Notes: generated by a model not told the origin, from the sequence alone. A DNA stretch of 64,000 nt from Escherichia coli DSM 30083 = JCM 1649 = ATCC 11775 (GCF_003697165.2 NZ_CP033092.2:1922001-1986000); one strand, 5' to 3'. Shown: positions 37,555 through 47,696, counted from the stretch's first letter. Made by a program: numbers and translations.

Positions 37555-38721
37555 ATGAAAATCACCATTTCCGGTACTGGCTATGTCGGCTTGTCAAACG
37601 GGCTTCTAATCGCACAAAATCATGAGGTTGTGGCATTAGATATTTTACCGTCACGCGTTGCTATGCTGAATGATCGGATATCTCCTATTGTTGATAAGGA
37701 AATTCAGCAGTTTTTGCAATCAGATAAAATACACTTTAATGCCACATTAGATAAAAATGAAGCCTATCGGGATGCTGATTACGTCATCATCGCCACTCCA
37801 ACCGACTATGATCCTAAAACTAATTATTTCAATACATCGAGTGTAGAATCAGTAATTAAAGACGTAGTTGAGATAAATCCTTATGCGGTTATGGTGATCA
37901 AATCAACGGTTCCCGTTGGTTTTACCGCAGCGATGCATAAGAAATATCGCACTGAAAATATTATATTCTCCCCGGAATTTCTCCGTGAGGGTAAAGCCCT
38001 TTACGATAATCTCCATCCTTCACGTATTGTCATCGGTGAGCGTTCAGAACGCGCAGAACGTTTTGCTGCTCTGTTACAGGAAGGAGCGATTAAGCAAAAT
38101 ATCCCGACCCTGTTTACCGACTCCACTGAAGCAGAAGCGATTAAACTTTTTGCAAACACCTACCTGGCGATGCGCGTGGCGTACTTTAACGAACTGGATA
38201 GCTATGCAGAAAGTTTAGGTCTGAATTCCCGTCAAATAATCGAAGGCGTTTGTCTCGACCCACGTATTGGCAACCATTACAACAATCCGTCGTTTGGTTA
38301 TGGTGGTTATTGTCTGCCGAAAGATACCAAGCAGTTACTGGCGAACTACCAGTCTGTGCCGAATAACCTGATCTCGGCAATTGTCGATGCTAACCGCACG
38401 CGTAAAGATTTTATTGCCGATGCCATTTTGTCACGCAAGCCGCAAGTGGTGGGTATTTATCGTCTGATTATGAAGAGCGGTTCAGACAACTTCCGCGCGT
38501 CTTCCATTCAGGGGATTATGAAACGTATCAAGGCGAAAGGCGTTGAAGTGATCATTTACGAGCCGGTGATGAAAGAAGACTCATTCTTCAACTCTCGCCT
38601 GGAACGTGATCTCGCCACTTTCAAACAACAAGCCGATGTCATTATTTCCAACCGTATGGCAGAAGAGCTTAAAGATGTGGCAGATAAGGTCTACACCCGC
38701 GATCTCTTTGGCAGCGACTAA
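37555..38721 (+). CDS. ugd: UDP-glucose 6-dehydrogenase
   Basis: 388 residues. The NAD-binding GTGYVGLSNG is at residues 7-16 and catalytic Cys253 lies in GYGGYCLPKD. It oxidises UDP-glucose twice to UDP-glucuronic acid, needed for colanic acid (WcaA donor) and for Ara4N on lipid A. It is monocistronic between gnd and wzzB with its own control region. Codon use is more AT-leaning than gnd, as usual for this gene in E. coli. Confidence 0.98.
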   Translation: MKITISGTGYVGLSNGLLIAQNHEVVALDILPSRVAMLNDRISPIVDKEIQQFLQSDKIHFNATLDKNEAYRDADYVIIATPTDYDPKTNYFNTSSVESVIKDVVEINPYAVMVIKSTVPVGFTAAMHKKYRTENIIFSPEFLREGKALYDNLHPSRIVIGERSERAERFAALLQEGAIKQNIPTLFTDSTEAEAIKLFANTYLAMRVAYFNELDSYAESLGLNSRQIIEGVCLDPRIGNHYNNPSFGYGGYCLPKDTKQLLANYQSVPNNLISAIVDANRTRKDFIADAILSRKPQVVGIYRLIMKSGSDNFRASSIQGIMKRIKAKGVEVIIYEPVMKEDSFFNSRLERDLATFKQQADVIISNRMAEELKDVADKVYTRDLFGSD

Positions 38722-38866
38722 CATCCTGTTATCAGGGCTATTTACGCCCTGATTGTCTTTTGTTACTTGCGTAACAATTCATTATTTTTATCAATTATCC
38801 TATAGCATTCATGAGGATTATCGCTAAACTATGCGGACTTGGAAATTTCCGTCAGTTAGGGTAATG

Positions 38867-39847
38867 ATGAGAGTAGAAAATAATAATGTTTCTGGGCAAA
38901 ACCATGACCCGGAACAGATTGATTTGATTGATTTACTAGTGCAGTTGTGGCGTGGCAAGATGACAATCATCATTTCCGTCATTGTGGCTATTGCCCTGGC
39001 TATTGGATATTTGGCAGTAGCGAAGGAGAAATGGACGTCAACAGCAATTATCACTCAGCCCGATGTGGGGCAAATTGCTGGCTATAACAATGCCATGAAT
39101 GTTATCTATGGTCAGGCTGCACCGAAAGTATCGGATTTGCAGGAGACGTTAATTGGTCGCTTCAGTTCTGCCTTCTCTGCATTAGCAGAAACGCTGGATA
39201 ATCAGGAAGAACCAGAAAAACTTACCATCGAACCTTCTGTTAAGAACCAGCAATTACCATTGACTGTTTCTTATGTTGGGCAAACTGCAGAGGGCGCACA
39301 AATGAAGTTGGCCCAATACATTCAGCAAGTTGACGATAAAGTGAATCAAGAGTTAGAAAAGGATCTCAAGGACAACATTGCTCTGGGACGGAAAAACTTG
39401 CAGGACTCTTTAAGAACGCAGGAAGTGGTTGCGCAGGAGCAGAAAGATCTGCGTATCCGTCAGATTCAGGAAGCGTTGCAGTATGCGAATCAGGCGCAGG
39501 TGACAAAACCGCAGATTCAACAGACTGGCGAAGATATCACACAAGATACGTTGTTCCTTTTGGGGAGCGAAGCGCTGGAGTCGATGATTAAGCATGAGGC
39601 GACCCGTCCGTTGGTGTTCTCACCAAACTACTATCAGACTCGTCAAAACCTGCTTGATATCGAAAGCTTAAAGGTTGATGATCTTGATATTCATGCTTAC
39701 CGCTATGTAATGAAACCGACGTTACCTATTCGTCGTGATAGCCCGAAAAAGGCAATTACCTTGATTCTGGCGGTGCTGCTGGGTGGCATGGTTGGCGCGG
39801 GGATTGTGCTGGGGCGTAATGCTCTACGCAATTACAACGCGAAGTAA
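38867..39847 (+). CDS. wzzB: WzzB, O-antigen chain-length regulator
   Basis: 326 residues from ATG 38867 (MRVENNNVSG); the in-frame ATGs at 38831 and 38864 add sequence outside the family. Membrane segments lie near residues 32-52 and 296-316, with a long periplasmic coiled-coil domain between. The second segment has the Gly-rich AVLLGGMVGAG and the first is preceded by the DLIDLLVQLWRGK motif of Wzz proteins. It sets the modal length of the O-antigen made by Wzy. It ends against a strong terminator, convergent to the his operon. Confidence 0.97.
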   Translation: MRVENNNVSGQNHDPEQIDLIDLLVQLWRGKMTIIISVIVAIALAIGYLAVAKEKWTSTAIITQPDVGQIAGYNNAMNVIYGQAAPKVSDLQETLIGRFSSAFSALAETLDNQEEPEKLTIEPSVKNQQLPLTVSYVGQTAEGAQMKLAQYIQQVDDKVNQELEKDLKDNIALGRKNLQDSLRTQEVVAQEQKDLRIRQIQEALQYANQAQVTKPQIQQTGEDITQDTLFLLGSEALESMIKHEATRPLVFSPNYYQTRQNLLDIESLKVDDLDIHAYRYVMKPTLPIRRDSPKKAITLILAVLLGGMVGAGIVLGRNALRNYNAK

Positions 39848-39869
39848 TCTTTTCGGTTTTAAAGAAAAA

Positions 39870-39900
39870 GGGCAGGGTGGTGCACCTTGCCCGTTTTTTT
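39870..39900 (+). terminator. Intrinsic terminator of wzzB
   Basis: A GGGCA-GGTG stem pairs with CACC-TGCCC, followed by 7 T. On the other strand an A-rich leader gives it possible bidirectional use for hisI. Confidence 0.9.
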
Positions 39901-39930
39901 GCCGGATGCGGCAACAATATCGCATCCGCT
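39901..39930. repeat. REP-like palindrome between wzzB and hisI
   Basis: GCCGGATGCGGC, then a short loop and CGCATCCG, is a partial REP unit at the convergent ends of wzzB and hisI. It is a usual site for such elements. Confidence 0.7.
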
Positions 39931-39941
39931 TACCCCGCAAC

Positions 39942-40553
39942 TCACTGATGCCGTTTACGCAGGTTCTCAATTACCGTCGTTAAATCCAGCCCCTGATCCT
40001 GCAACAACACCAGCAGGTGATACATCAAATCAGATGCCTCGTTGGTCAGCTCAAAGCGGTCATGTACCGTCGCGGCCAGCGCGGTTTCCACGCCTTCTTC
40101 GCCTACTTTCTGCGCAATGCGTTTGGTGCCGCTGGCATACAGTTTGGCAGTGTAGGAGGTTTCCGGGTCGGCAGATTTACGTTCGGCGAGCAGTTGTTCC
40201 AGTTGATACAGGAACAGCCACTGGTGAGCGGTGTCGCCGAAGCAGCTGCTGGTGCCTTTGTGGCAGGTTGGCCCGATGGGATTCGCCAGCACCAGTAACG
40301 TGTCGTTGTCGCAGTCCGGGGCAATACTCACCACATTGAGAAAATTGCCCGACGTTTCGCCTTTGGTCCACAGTCGCTGTTTAGTGCGCGAGAAGAAGGT
40401 GACTTTGCCGCTTTCGAGGGTTTTGTCCAGAGCTTCCGGGTTCATATAGCCCAGCATTAGCACTTCGCCGGATACCGCATGTTGCACAATCACCGGCATC
40501 AGTCCGTCGGTTTTTTCCCAGTCCAGTTCGCGACGTTGTTGTTCTGTTAACAT
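39942..40553 (-). CDS. hisI: HisI (HisIE), phosphoribosyl-AMP cyclohydrolase / phosphoribosyl-ATP pyrophosphatase
   Basis: 203 residues, bifunctional. The N-terminal cyclohydrolase domain has SRTKQRLWTKGETSGN and the metal-binding Cys/Asp set DCDNDTLL with GPTCHKGTSSCF. The C-terminal MazG-like pyrophosphatase domain has a helical ExxE pattern (EQLLAERK, QKVGEEGVETALAA, NEASDLMYHLLVLL). It performs steps 2 and 3 of histidine synthesis. It is the last gene of the operon and overlaps hisF by 7 bases. Confidence 0.98.
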   Translation of the reverse strand: MLTEQQRRELDWEKTDGLMPVIVQHAVSGEVLMLGYMNPEALDKTLESGKVTFFSRTKQRLWTKGETSGNFLNVVSIAPDCDNDTLLVLANPIGPTCHKGTSSCFGDTAHQWLFLYQLEQLLAERKSADPETSYTAKLYASGTKRIAQKVGEEGVETALAATVHDRFELTNEASDLMYHLLVLLQDQGLDLTTVIENLRKRHQ

Positions 40554-41323
40554 ATCCTGATCTCCACGCCCTGTGTTGCCAGGTACGCTTTTAATTCACC
40601 AATATTGATTATTTGTTTGTGGAATACGGAAGCTGCCAGCGCGCCGTCAACGTCGGCATCGCGGAAGGCTTCGAGGAAGTGTTCCATGGTGCCCGCGCCA
40701 CCGGAGGCAATCAGCGGGACGTGGCAAACTTCACGCACTTTTTTCAGTTGTTCGAGGTCGTAACCGTTACGCACGCCGTCCTGATTCATCATGTTGAGGA
40801 CGATTTCTCCGGCACCGCGTTTTTGCACCTCCTCTACCCAGTCGAGCGTTTCCCACTGAGTAACGCGGGTGCGGCTTTCATCGCCGGTATATTGATTCAC
40901 ATGATATTTACCGGTTTCGGCGTCGTACCAGGTATCAATGCCGACCACAATACACTGCACGCCAAAGCGATCCGCCAGGCGAGTAATTAACGTCGGGTCC
41001 GCCAGCGCAGGCGAGTTGATGGAAATTTTATCCGCGCCAAAGGAAAGAATTTTCGCGGCATCTTCCAGAGACTTAATCCCACCCGCCACGCAGAACGGAA
41101 TGTCGATCACTTCCGCCACGCGAGATACCCAGCTTTTATCTACCACACGGCCATCGCTGGAAGCGGTGATATCGTAGAACACCAGTTCGTCTGCACCTTC
41201 TTCGGCGTAGCGTTTTGCCAGCGGCACGATATCGCCAATGATTTCATGGTTGCGAAACTGTACGCCTTTCACCACCTGACCATCACGAACGTCGAGACAT
41301 GGAATTATGCGTTTTGCCAGCAT
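40547..41323 (-). CDS. hisF: Imidazole glycerol phosphate synthase, cyclase subunit HisF
   Basis: 258 residues, a beta/alpha barrel. Catalytic Asp11 lies in CLDVRDG and the second Asp in VGIDTWYD near residue 130. It joins ammonia from HisH to PRFAR, giving IGP and AICAR. It overlaps hisA by 19 bases and hisI by 7 bases, so all are translationally coupled. The family's internal duplication (half barrels) is visible as two similar GGI/GGA motifs ([21 protein letters not shown]). Confidence 0.98.
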
Positions 41324-42042
41324 GCGATAGCCTCCTTCACGGTGAATTTACCTTCCAGTAATGCCCGACCAACTATTACGCCGCGCACGCCAGTACCACG
41401 TAGAGCAGCAACATCATCAATGTCGCCAATACCGCCGGAGGACTGAAATGCCACCTGCGGATATCTGGCGCACACTTCTTCATATAAAGAGACGTTAGAA
41501 CCTGCCAGCGTGCCGTCGCGCGAGATATCGGTACACAACACATGTTTCAGGCCGACGGGCAGATAGGTTTCCACCAGTTGTTCCAGCGAAACGCCTGAGT
41601 TCTCTTGCCAGCCGCTGACTGCCACCTGCTTGTTGCCTTGCTCGTCGATACGGACATCCAGCGCCAGCACTAAGGCATCGGCACCAAAACGTTCAAACCA
41701 GCCTTTCACCATTTCTGGTGATTTCACCGCGGTGGAGCCAACCACCACGCGCGCAACGCCCGCTTCCAGTAACGCCGCCACGTCTTCTTCGCTACGCACG
41801 CCGCCGCCAACCTGCACCGGAACGTTAACGCCCGCGACCAGGGTTTTAATCAGCGGGATTTGACGCTTAGCCGGATCTTTTGCCCCGGTCAGATCCACCA
41901 GGTGCAACACTTCGGCACCTTGCGCAGCGTAATCCTGTAAGCGCGGCAGCGGGTTGTTACCGTAATCGCGTTGTTTGCCGTAATCGCCCTGATGGAGACG
42001 CACCACGGTGCCGTCGATTAAATCTAATGCCGGAATAATCAT
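41305..42042 (-). CDS. hisA: ProFAR isomerase HisA
   Basis: 245 residues from ATG 42042, which overlaps the hisH stop as TGATG; the frame has an upstream GTG at 42045, not needed. It is a beta/alpha barrel paralogous to HisF: Asp7 in ALDLIDG and the second catalytic Asp in LALDVRI near residue 129. It catalyses the Amadori isomerisation of ProFAR to PRFAR, step 4. Confidence 0.98.
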
Positions 42043-42632
42043 CACATCTCCAGGAAGTTTTTCAGCAACTTAGCTCCAGCGGCACCAGAACGCTCCGGGT
42101 GGAACTGCACGCCGTAGAAGTTATCTTTTTGTACCGCCGCGGTGAACGGTTCGCCGTAATTACACTGGGCGATGGTCCACGGATTGACCGGCATTGCGTA
42201 GCTGTGAACAAAGTAAAAGTACGCGCCGTCTTCAATCCCCTGAAACAGGCGGTTGCCTGCCTGCGGGTAAACGCGATTCCAGCCCATATGTGGCAGTGGC
42301 AGACCAAAGTCGGTCATTTTCGGCACGTCTTCGTCGATGATGCCCAGCAAGTCGACGCCATTGCTCTCTTCGCTACGTCGCCCGAGCAGTTGCATCCCTA
42401 AGCAGATGCCCAGCACCGGTTGGGTACAGGCTTTGATGAGATCAAATAGCTCGCGCTCACGCACCTGGTCCATCGCTGCTTGTGCGGTGCCAACGCCGGG
42501 TAAAAACAGTTTATCGGCCAGCAACACGACGTCCGGGTCACGGCTGACTTTGGGTTCATAACCGTGGCGCGCAATGGCAGACTTCACAGAGTTCAGGTTG
42601 GCGCAGCCAGTATCAAGGATCACCACGTTCAT
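42042..42632 (-). CDS. hisH: Imidazole glycerol phosphate synthase, glutaminase subunit HisH
   Basis: 196 residues, a class I glutamine amidotransferase. Nucleophile Cys77 lies in GICLGMQ, and the His/Glu pair in QFHPERSG near residues 178-180. It passes ammonia to HisF in a tight heterodimer. The start shares a base with the hisB stop, and the end overlaps hisA. Confidence 0.98.
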
Positions 42633-43699
42633 TACAGCACTCCTTTCGACGAGGGCAGGGTGTCGCCTTCGACGCGGATGGCCTGGCGCAGGGTACGACC
42701 AAAGGCTTTGAACAGGCTCTCTACACGGTGGTGATCGTTTTTACCTTTGGTTTTCAGGTGTAGCGTCACGCCCATGGTGTATGAAAGCGAACGGAAGAAG
42801 TGCTCGATCATCTCGGTGCTGAGATCGCCCACGCGCTGGTAGGTAAATTCAGCTTTATATTCCAGGTGCGGGCGACCAGAGATATCCAGCGCGCAGCGGG
42901 CAAGGCATTCGTCCATCGGCAGCACAAAACCAAAGCGGCAAATACCGCGTTTATCGCCGAGGGCAATTTTTAACGCTTCCCCCAGCGCCAGGCCGGTATC
43001 TTCGACGGTGTGGTGATCGTCGATATAGAGGTCGCCTTTGACGTTGATTTCCATACGGAAACCGCCGTGGGTAGCGATCTGATCCAGCATATGATCAAAG
43101 AAGCCAACGCCGGTGTTAATCTTGCTGCCACCTTCGCGATCCAGCCATACCTGAACGTCAATCTGCGTCTCTTTGGTGTTGCGCACTACATGGGCGTAAC
43201 GGTCTCGTTTGGTGAGTTGTTCGCCAATCATCGGCCAGTTCAGGGCTTCGCGGTCGTAGCGTAAACCATTAATGCCCATGTTTTCTGCCAGTTGAATATC
43301 GGTCGCGCGATCGCCAATCACATAACTATTGGCACGATCCATCGCTTGCTCAGCGAGATAACGCTCCACCAGTTTTACTTTCGGCTTACGGCAGTCACAC
43401 TCATCGGCGGGCAGGTGCGGACAAATCAGCACTTCATCAAACTGCACGCCTTGCGAGGTGAAGATCTGCATCATCAGGTTGTGCGGGCCTTCGAAATCCG
43501 CCTGCGGGAAACTTTGTGTTCCAAGACCATCCTGATTAGTGATCATCACCAGCTTGTAGCCCGCTTTTTGCAGCCTCAGCAGCTCCGGGATCACGCCCGG
43601 TTCAAAGGCGAGTTTGTCAAAACGGTCCACCTGAAAATCACTCGGCGGTTCGCTAATCAGGGTTCCATCGCGATCGATAAAAAGATACTTCTGACTCAT
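42632..43699 (-). CDS. hisB: HisB, histidinol-phosphatase / imidazoleglycerol-phosphate dehydratase
   Basis: 355 residues, bifunctional. The N-terminal HAD phosphatase domain starts with FIDRDGTL (nucleophile Asp9) and has the zinc-loop [14 protein letters not shown]. The C-terminal dehydratase domain contains [21 protein letters not shown] and the His-rich [11 protein letters not shown], which bind manganese. It performs steps 6 and 8. Start ATG 43699 is the TGATG overlap with hisC; the extra codon at 43702 is not needed. Confidence 0.98.
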
Positions 43700-44769
43700 C
43701 AAACTTGCTCCGCACGTAAGGCGTCAATGACGCACTGGCTTTCTTCACGGGTTCCGACGGTAATTCGCAGGCAGCCGCTTAAAGAGGGTTGTTTATTCTG
43801 ATCACGTAAGATAATGCCCTGATCCCACAAAGATTTAAACACTGCACTGGAGGCTTTAAAGCGCGCCAGAATGTAGTTGGTTTCAGAGTCGAAAACCTGC
43901 TCCACGCAGGGGATCTCTTTCAGTGCGGCAATCAGGTATTCGCGTTCTGTAATAATTTGCGCCACCCGTTCGCGCATGGCGACGATTCCCTGCGGGCTTA
44001 ACGCCTGTGCGGCAATGTCGGCAACCGGCGTCGAGAGCGGGTAGGGGGCGATCACTTTCATCAGCAGGTTGATGACTTCTTCGTTTGCCAGCGTAAATCC
44101 GCAACGAAGCCCCGCCAGAGCAAAAGCTTTCGACAGTGTGCGCAAAATAGCCAGGTGCGGATATTCCGCCAGCCAGCCAGCTAACGATGCCTGCGGGCAA
44201 AACTCGATATAAGCTTCATCGGCAACCACAATCGCCTTACCGCGGGTTAACTCCAGCAGGGTGCGAAAATCCTGCGGATTGATCAGTTGCCCGGTGGGGT
44301 TGTTGGGGCTGCAAACATAGACCACTTTTACGCCGTCCAGCTTGTCGGAAATGCCCTGTAAGTCCAGTTGCCAGTTGTCCAGCGTCGGCACTGTGCGGCA
44401 CTCGACGCCAATGGTTTCAGCGCTGACGCTGTACATGCCGTACGTTGGCGGGCAGTAGAGGATGGCGTCTTTACCCTGTTCGCAAAAAGCGCGAATCAGC
44501 AGTTCAATGCCTTCGTCCGCGCCACGGCTGACCAGCACCTGTTCCGGTTTTACGCCTGCATATTGCGCGTAATTTTCAATCACCACTTTCGGTTGGCATT
44601 CCGGATAGCGGTTGAGCGTTTGTTGAGTGAGCTGAAACTCCACGGCAGTGGGGTATTCGTTGGCGTTCAGCCAGACATCGCCGTTACCGCCCAGACGACG
44701 CGCTGACTGATACGGCGTCAGGTTGCGGACGTTTTCACGCGCTAAATCGGTAATAGTCACGGTGCTCAT
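43699..44769 (-). CDS. hisC: Histidinol-phosphate aminotransferase
   Basis: 356 residues, a PLP-dependent class II aminotransferase. Motifs are SPNNPTGQ, ADEAYIEF and the Schiff-base Lys in RTLSKAFALAG near residue 214. It converts imidazole acetol phosphate and glutamate to histidinol phosphate. It overlaps hisD by 4 bases and hisB by one. Confidence 0.98.
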   Translation of the reverse strand: MSTVTITDLARENVRNLTPYQSARRLGGNGDVWLNANEYPTAVEFQLTQQTLNRYPECQPKVVIENYAQYAGVKPEQVLVSRGADEGIELLIRAFCEQGKDAILYCPPTYGMYSVSAETIGVECRTVPTLDNWQLDLQGISDKLDGVKVVYVCSPNNPTGQLINPQDFRTLLELTRGKAIVVADEAYIEFCPQASLAGWLAEYPHLAILRTLSKAFALAGLRCGFTLANEEVINLLMKVIAPYPLSTPVADIAAQALSPQGIVAMRERVAQIITEREYLIAALKEIPCVEQVFDSETNYILARFKASSAVFKSLWDQGIILRDQNKQPSLSGCLRITVGTREESQCVIDALRAEQV

Positions 44770-46070
44770 GCTTGCTCCTTAAGGGCGTTAACACGCAAAG
44801 TAACGGCATTTTTGTGGGCGGTCAGGCGCTCGGCGGCGGCCAGTGTTTCAATGGTCGAAGCCAGCGTGGAAAAGCCTTCTTTCGACAGTTCCTGTACGGT
44901 CATGCGTTTCTGGAAATCTGCCAGCCCGAGGCTGGAACAGGTGGCGGTGTAACCGTAAGTCGGCAGCACGTGATTGGTGCCGGAGGCGTAATCACCTGCC
45001 GATTCCGGTGACCAGTCACCGAGAAATACCGAACCGGCGCTGGTGATGCCATCGACCAGTTCGCGGGCGTTGCGGGTCTGAATGATCAGGTGCTCCGGGC
45101 CGTACTGGTTGGAGATCTCCACGCACTGCGCTAAATCTTTAGTCACGATCAGGCGGCTGGCGTTCAGTGCCTGGCGGGCGGTTTCGGCACGCGGCAGTTC
45201 TGCCAGTTGGCGTTCGACGGCCTCGGCAACGCGACGCGCCATATCGGCGTCGGGGGTCAGTAAAATCACCTGTGAGTCCGGGCCGTGTTCAGCCTGAGAA
45301 AGCAAATCAGAAGCCACGAAATCCGGCGTAGCGCCGCTGTCAGCAATGACCAACACTTCCGACGGGCCTGCGGGCATATCGATAGCCGCACCGTCCAGAC
45401 GCTGGCTCGCCTGACGTTTTGCCTCGGTGACAAAGGCGTTACCTGGCCCGAAGATTTTGTCCACTTTCGGCACGGATTCTGTACCAAACGCCAGTGCGGC
45501 AATGGCCTGTGCGCCGCCGACGTTAAACACGTCCCGCACACCGCACAGCTGCGCCGCATAAAGGATCTCATCGGCAATCGGCGGCGGTGAGCACAGCACC
45601 ACTTTTTTACAGCCCGCAATACGCGCCGGAGTTGCCAGCATTAATACCGTTGAGAAGAGCGGGGCGGAGCCGCCAGGAATATACAAACCCACTGAAGCCA
45701 CCGGGCGCGTGACCTGCTGGCAACGCACGCCTGGCTGCGTTTCTACATCTACCGGCGGCAGTTTTTGCGCAGTGTGGAAGGTTTCAATATTCTTTACTGC
45801 CACCGCCATCGCCTGTTTTAGCTCGTCGCTCAGGCGTTCGCTGGCGGCGGCGATCTCCTCAGCAGACACCTTCAGCGCGGTAACCGTGGTTTTATCAAAC
45901 TTCGCGCTGTATTCACGCAGGGCTTCATCGCCACGCGTTTTCACGTTATCGAGAATATCGTTAACGGTGCGGGTAATGCTTTCAGAAGCGGAGATCGCCG
46001 GGCGCATTAACAGCTGGCGTTGTTGCTCCGCAGTACAGCTATTCCAGTCAATGATTGTGTTAAAGCTCAT
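44766..46070 (-). CDS. hisD: Histidinol dehydrogenase
   Basis: 434 residues from ATG 46070 (MSFNTIIDWN); the in-frame start at 46079 would overlap hisG and lacks conservation. Zinc enzyme with the catalytic GPEHL motif near residues 325-329, and the family signature from VDKIFGPGNAFVTEAKR on to IDMPAGPSEV. It oxidises histidinol twice to histidine with NAD. It begins 5 bases after the hisG stop. Confidence 0.98.
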   Translation of the reverse strand: MSFNTIIDWNSCTAEQQRQLLMRPAISASESITRTVNDILDNVKTRGDEALREYSAKFDKTTVTALKVSAEEIAAASERLSDELKQAMAVAVKNIETFHTAQKLPPVDVETQPGVRCQQVTRPVASVGLYIPGGSAPLFSTVLMLATPARIAGCKKVVLCSPPPIADEILYAAQLCGVRDVFNVGGAQAIAALAFGTESVPKVDKIFGPGNAFVTEAKRQASQRLDGAAIDMPAGPSEVLVIADSGATPDFVASDLLSQAEHGPDSQVILLTPDADMARRVAEAVERQLAELPRAETARQALNASRLIVTKDLAQCVEISNQYGPEHLIIQTRNARELVDGITSAGSVFLGDWSPESAGDYASGTNHVLPTYGYTATCSSLGLADFQKRMTVQELSKEGFSTLASTIETLAAAERLTAHKNAVTLRVNALKEQA

Positions 46071-46075
46071 GGCAA

Positions 46076-46975
46076 TCACTCCATCATCTTCTCAATCGGC
46101 AGGACCAGGATTGAACTGGCACCCAACGCTTTCAGTTTTTCCATCGTTTCCCAGAACAGGGTTTCGCTACTCACCATGTGCATCGCTACGCGCTGTTGGT
46201 CACCCGCCAGCGGCAGAATGGTTGGGCGTTCGGCACCTGGCAGCAGGGCGATGACTTCATCCAGGCGTTCGGTCGGTGCGTGCATCATGATGTATTTTGA
46301 TTCGCGCGCCTGGATCACACCCTGAATACGGGTCAGCAGCTTGTCGATCAGTTGCTGTTTAGATTCTTCCATTTCGCCATCGCGCTGGATCAGGCAGGCT
46401 TTCGAGCGGTAGATAACTTCGACTTCGCGCAGGCCGTTAGCTTCCAGCGTGGCACCGGTGGAAACCAGATCGCAAATCGCATCCGCCAGTCCGGCGCGCG
46501 GCGCAACTTCGACAGAACCGTTCAGTAAGCAGGATTTAAAAGAGATACCTTTCTGGTCGAGATAACGCTTGAGCAGGTGAGGATAAGAGGTGGCGATACG
46601 TTTACCGTTTAAGGAGAGCGGACCGTCCCAGGCTTCATCAACCGGCGTTGCCAGCGAAAGGCGGCAGCCGCCGAAATCCAGACGACGCAGGGTAAAGTAG
46701 CGCGGATCTTCACCCTGGGCGCGGCGGTTAAGCAGCTCTTCTTCCAGCACGTTTTCGCCGATAATCCCAAGGTCTACCACGCCGTCCATTACCAGACCGG
46801 GAATATCGTCGTCACGCACGCGCAGAATATCAATCGGCATGTTTTCAGCCATTGCGATCAGTCGCTGGGTGTGAAGATTGATTTTAATCCCACAGCGCGC
46901 CAGCAACTCGCGTGAATCATCACTTAAACGGCCTGATTTCTGCATAGCTATGCGTAAACGAGTGTTGTCTGTCAT
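46076..46975 (-). CDS. hisG: ATP phosphoribosyltransferase
   Basis: 299 residues, the long form with a C-terminal ACT-like regulatory domain (about residues 225-299) that binds histidine for feedback inhibition. The catalytic domain has the signature [19 protein letters not shown] around the PRPP-binding loop. It is the first structural gene of the operon and committed step of histidine synthesis, about 50 bases downstream of the attenuator. Confidence 0.98.
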
Positions 46976-47023
46976 TTTCTTCTTCCTCTCTTAACCTGTC
47001 TGAATCGTTATCGACCGCGCAAT

Positions 47024-47060
47024 AAAAAAGCCCCCGGAAGATGATCTTCCGGGGGCTTTC
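47024..47060 (-). terminator. his operon attenuator (intrinsic terminator)
   Basis: On the minus strand AGCCCCCGGAAGAT pairs with ATCTTCCGGGGGCT and is followed by a T-run. It lies between hisL and hisG. Formation depends on ribosome movement through the His codons of hisL; the competing upstream hairpins (CTGGAAGACATTCAGATCTT region, 47080-47105) are also visible. Confidence 0.95.
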
Positions 47061-47120
47061 TCATGCGTTCATGCACCACTGGAAGATCTGAATGTCTTCC
47101 AGCACACATCGCCTGAAAGA

Positions 47121-47162
47121 CTAGTCAGGATGATGGTGATGTTTAAATTGAACGCGAGTCAT
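47121..47162 (-). CDS. hisL: HisL, his operon leader peptide with only four His codons
   Basis: A 13-codon frame reading MTRVQFKHHHHPD, from ATG 47162 to TAG at 47121. The K-12 leader, as known, is 16 residues with seven consecutive His codons. Here three are missing, an in-frame loss of 9 bases within CAT/CAC repeats. The flanking residues (MTRVQFK and PD) and the downstream terminator are preserved, so the leader still appears functional. Fewer His codons would be expected to change the sensitivity of ribosome stalling to His-tRNA levels. Confidence 0.92.
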   Translation of the reverse strand: MTRVQFKHHHHPD

Positions 47163-47200
47163 AAAATTCTCTGTGAATGTTTATTCAACCGATGCCTTTT

Positions 47201-47230
47201 AACCTAAACCAGTTTCACGATAGAAAGCAA
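47201..47230 (-). promoter_or_regulatory. his operon promoter
   Basis: On the minus strand TTGCTT (47230-47225) and TAGGTT (47206-47201) are spaced 18 bases apart and lie about 40 bases before hisL, as in the characterised his promoter. Confidence 0.75.
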
Positions 47231-47410
47231 GGGATTTTTTATATATTTTGTGGCGATGGATTTGTTTAATGAATGAGCGGGGAAAGGAGAGGGCTAAGAG
47301 GACTGTCCTCTAACTTGACAGCACCAAAAAGAGCAAAGTCTGATTTTTCGTCTCGCTGACAATGTCTTGATCTACAAACTAATTAATAAATAGTTAATTA
47401 ACGCCCATCA

Positions 47411-47430
47411 TTGTACAATGAACTGTACAA
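47411..47430 (+). promoter_or_regulatory. YefM-YoeB operator palindrome
   Basis: TTGTACAATGAACTGTACAA contains two TGTACA cores in inverted arrangement, immediately upstream of the yefM ribosome binding site. YefM and the YefM-YoeB complex are known to bind TGTACA-containing palindromes to autoregulate the operon. Confidence 0.88.
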
Positions 47431-47444
47431 AAGAGGAGATTGAC

Positions 47445-47696
47445 ATGCGTACAATTAGCTACAGCGAAGCGCGTCAGAATTTGTCGGCAACAATGATGAA
47501 AGCCGTTGAAGATCATGCACCGATCCTTATTACTCGTCAGAATGGAGAGGCTTGTGTTCTGATGTCACTCGAAGAATACAACTCGCTGGAAGAGACGGCT
47601 TATCTACTGCGTTCCCCCGCTAACGCCCGGAGATTGATGGACTCAATCGATAGCCTGAAATCAGGCAAAGGAACAGAAAAGGACATTATTGAGTGA
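47445..47696 (+). CDS. yefM: YefM, antitoxin of the YefM-YoeB system
   Basis: 83 residues from ATG 47445 ([10 protein letters not shown]), chosen because AGAGGAG at 47432-47438 is correctly spaced; the in-frame ATG 47418 lies in the operator. It belongs to the Phd/YefM fold: N-terminal DNA-binding region, then a flexible C-terminal part that wraps and neutralises YoeB. Lon cleaves it under stress. The stop overlaps the yoeB GTG by 4 bases. Confidence 0.97.

Noticed and set aside
46076..46079. hisD starting at 46079 with overlap into hisG
   Set aside because: The family starts MSFNT at 46070, which leaves the usual 5-base gap to hisG.
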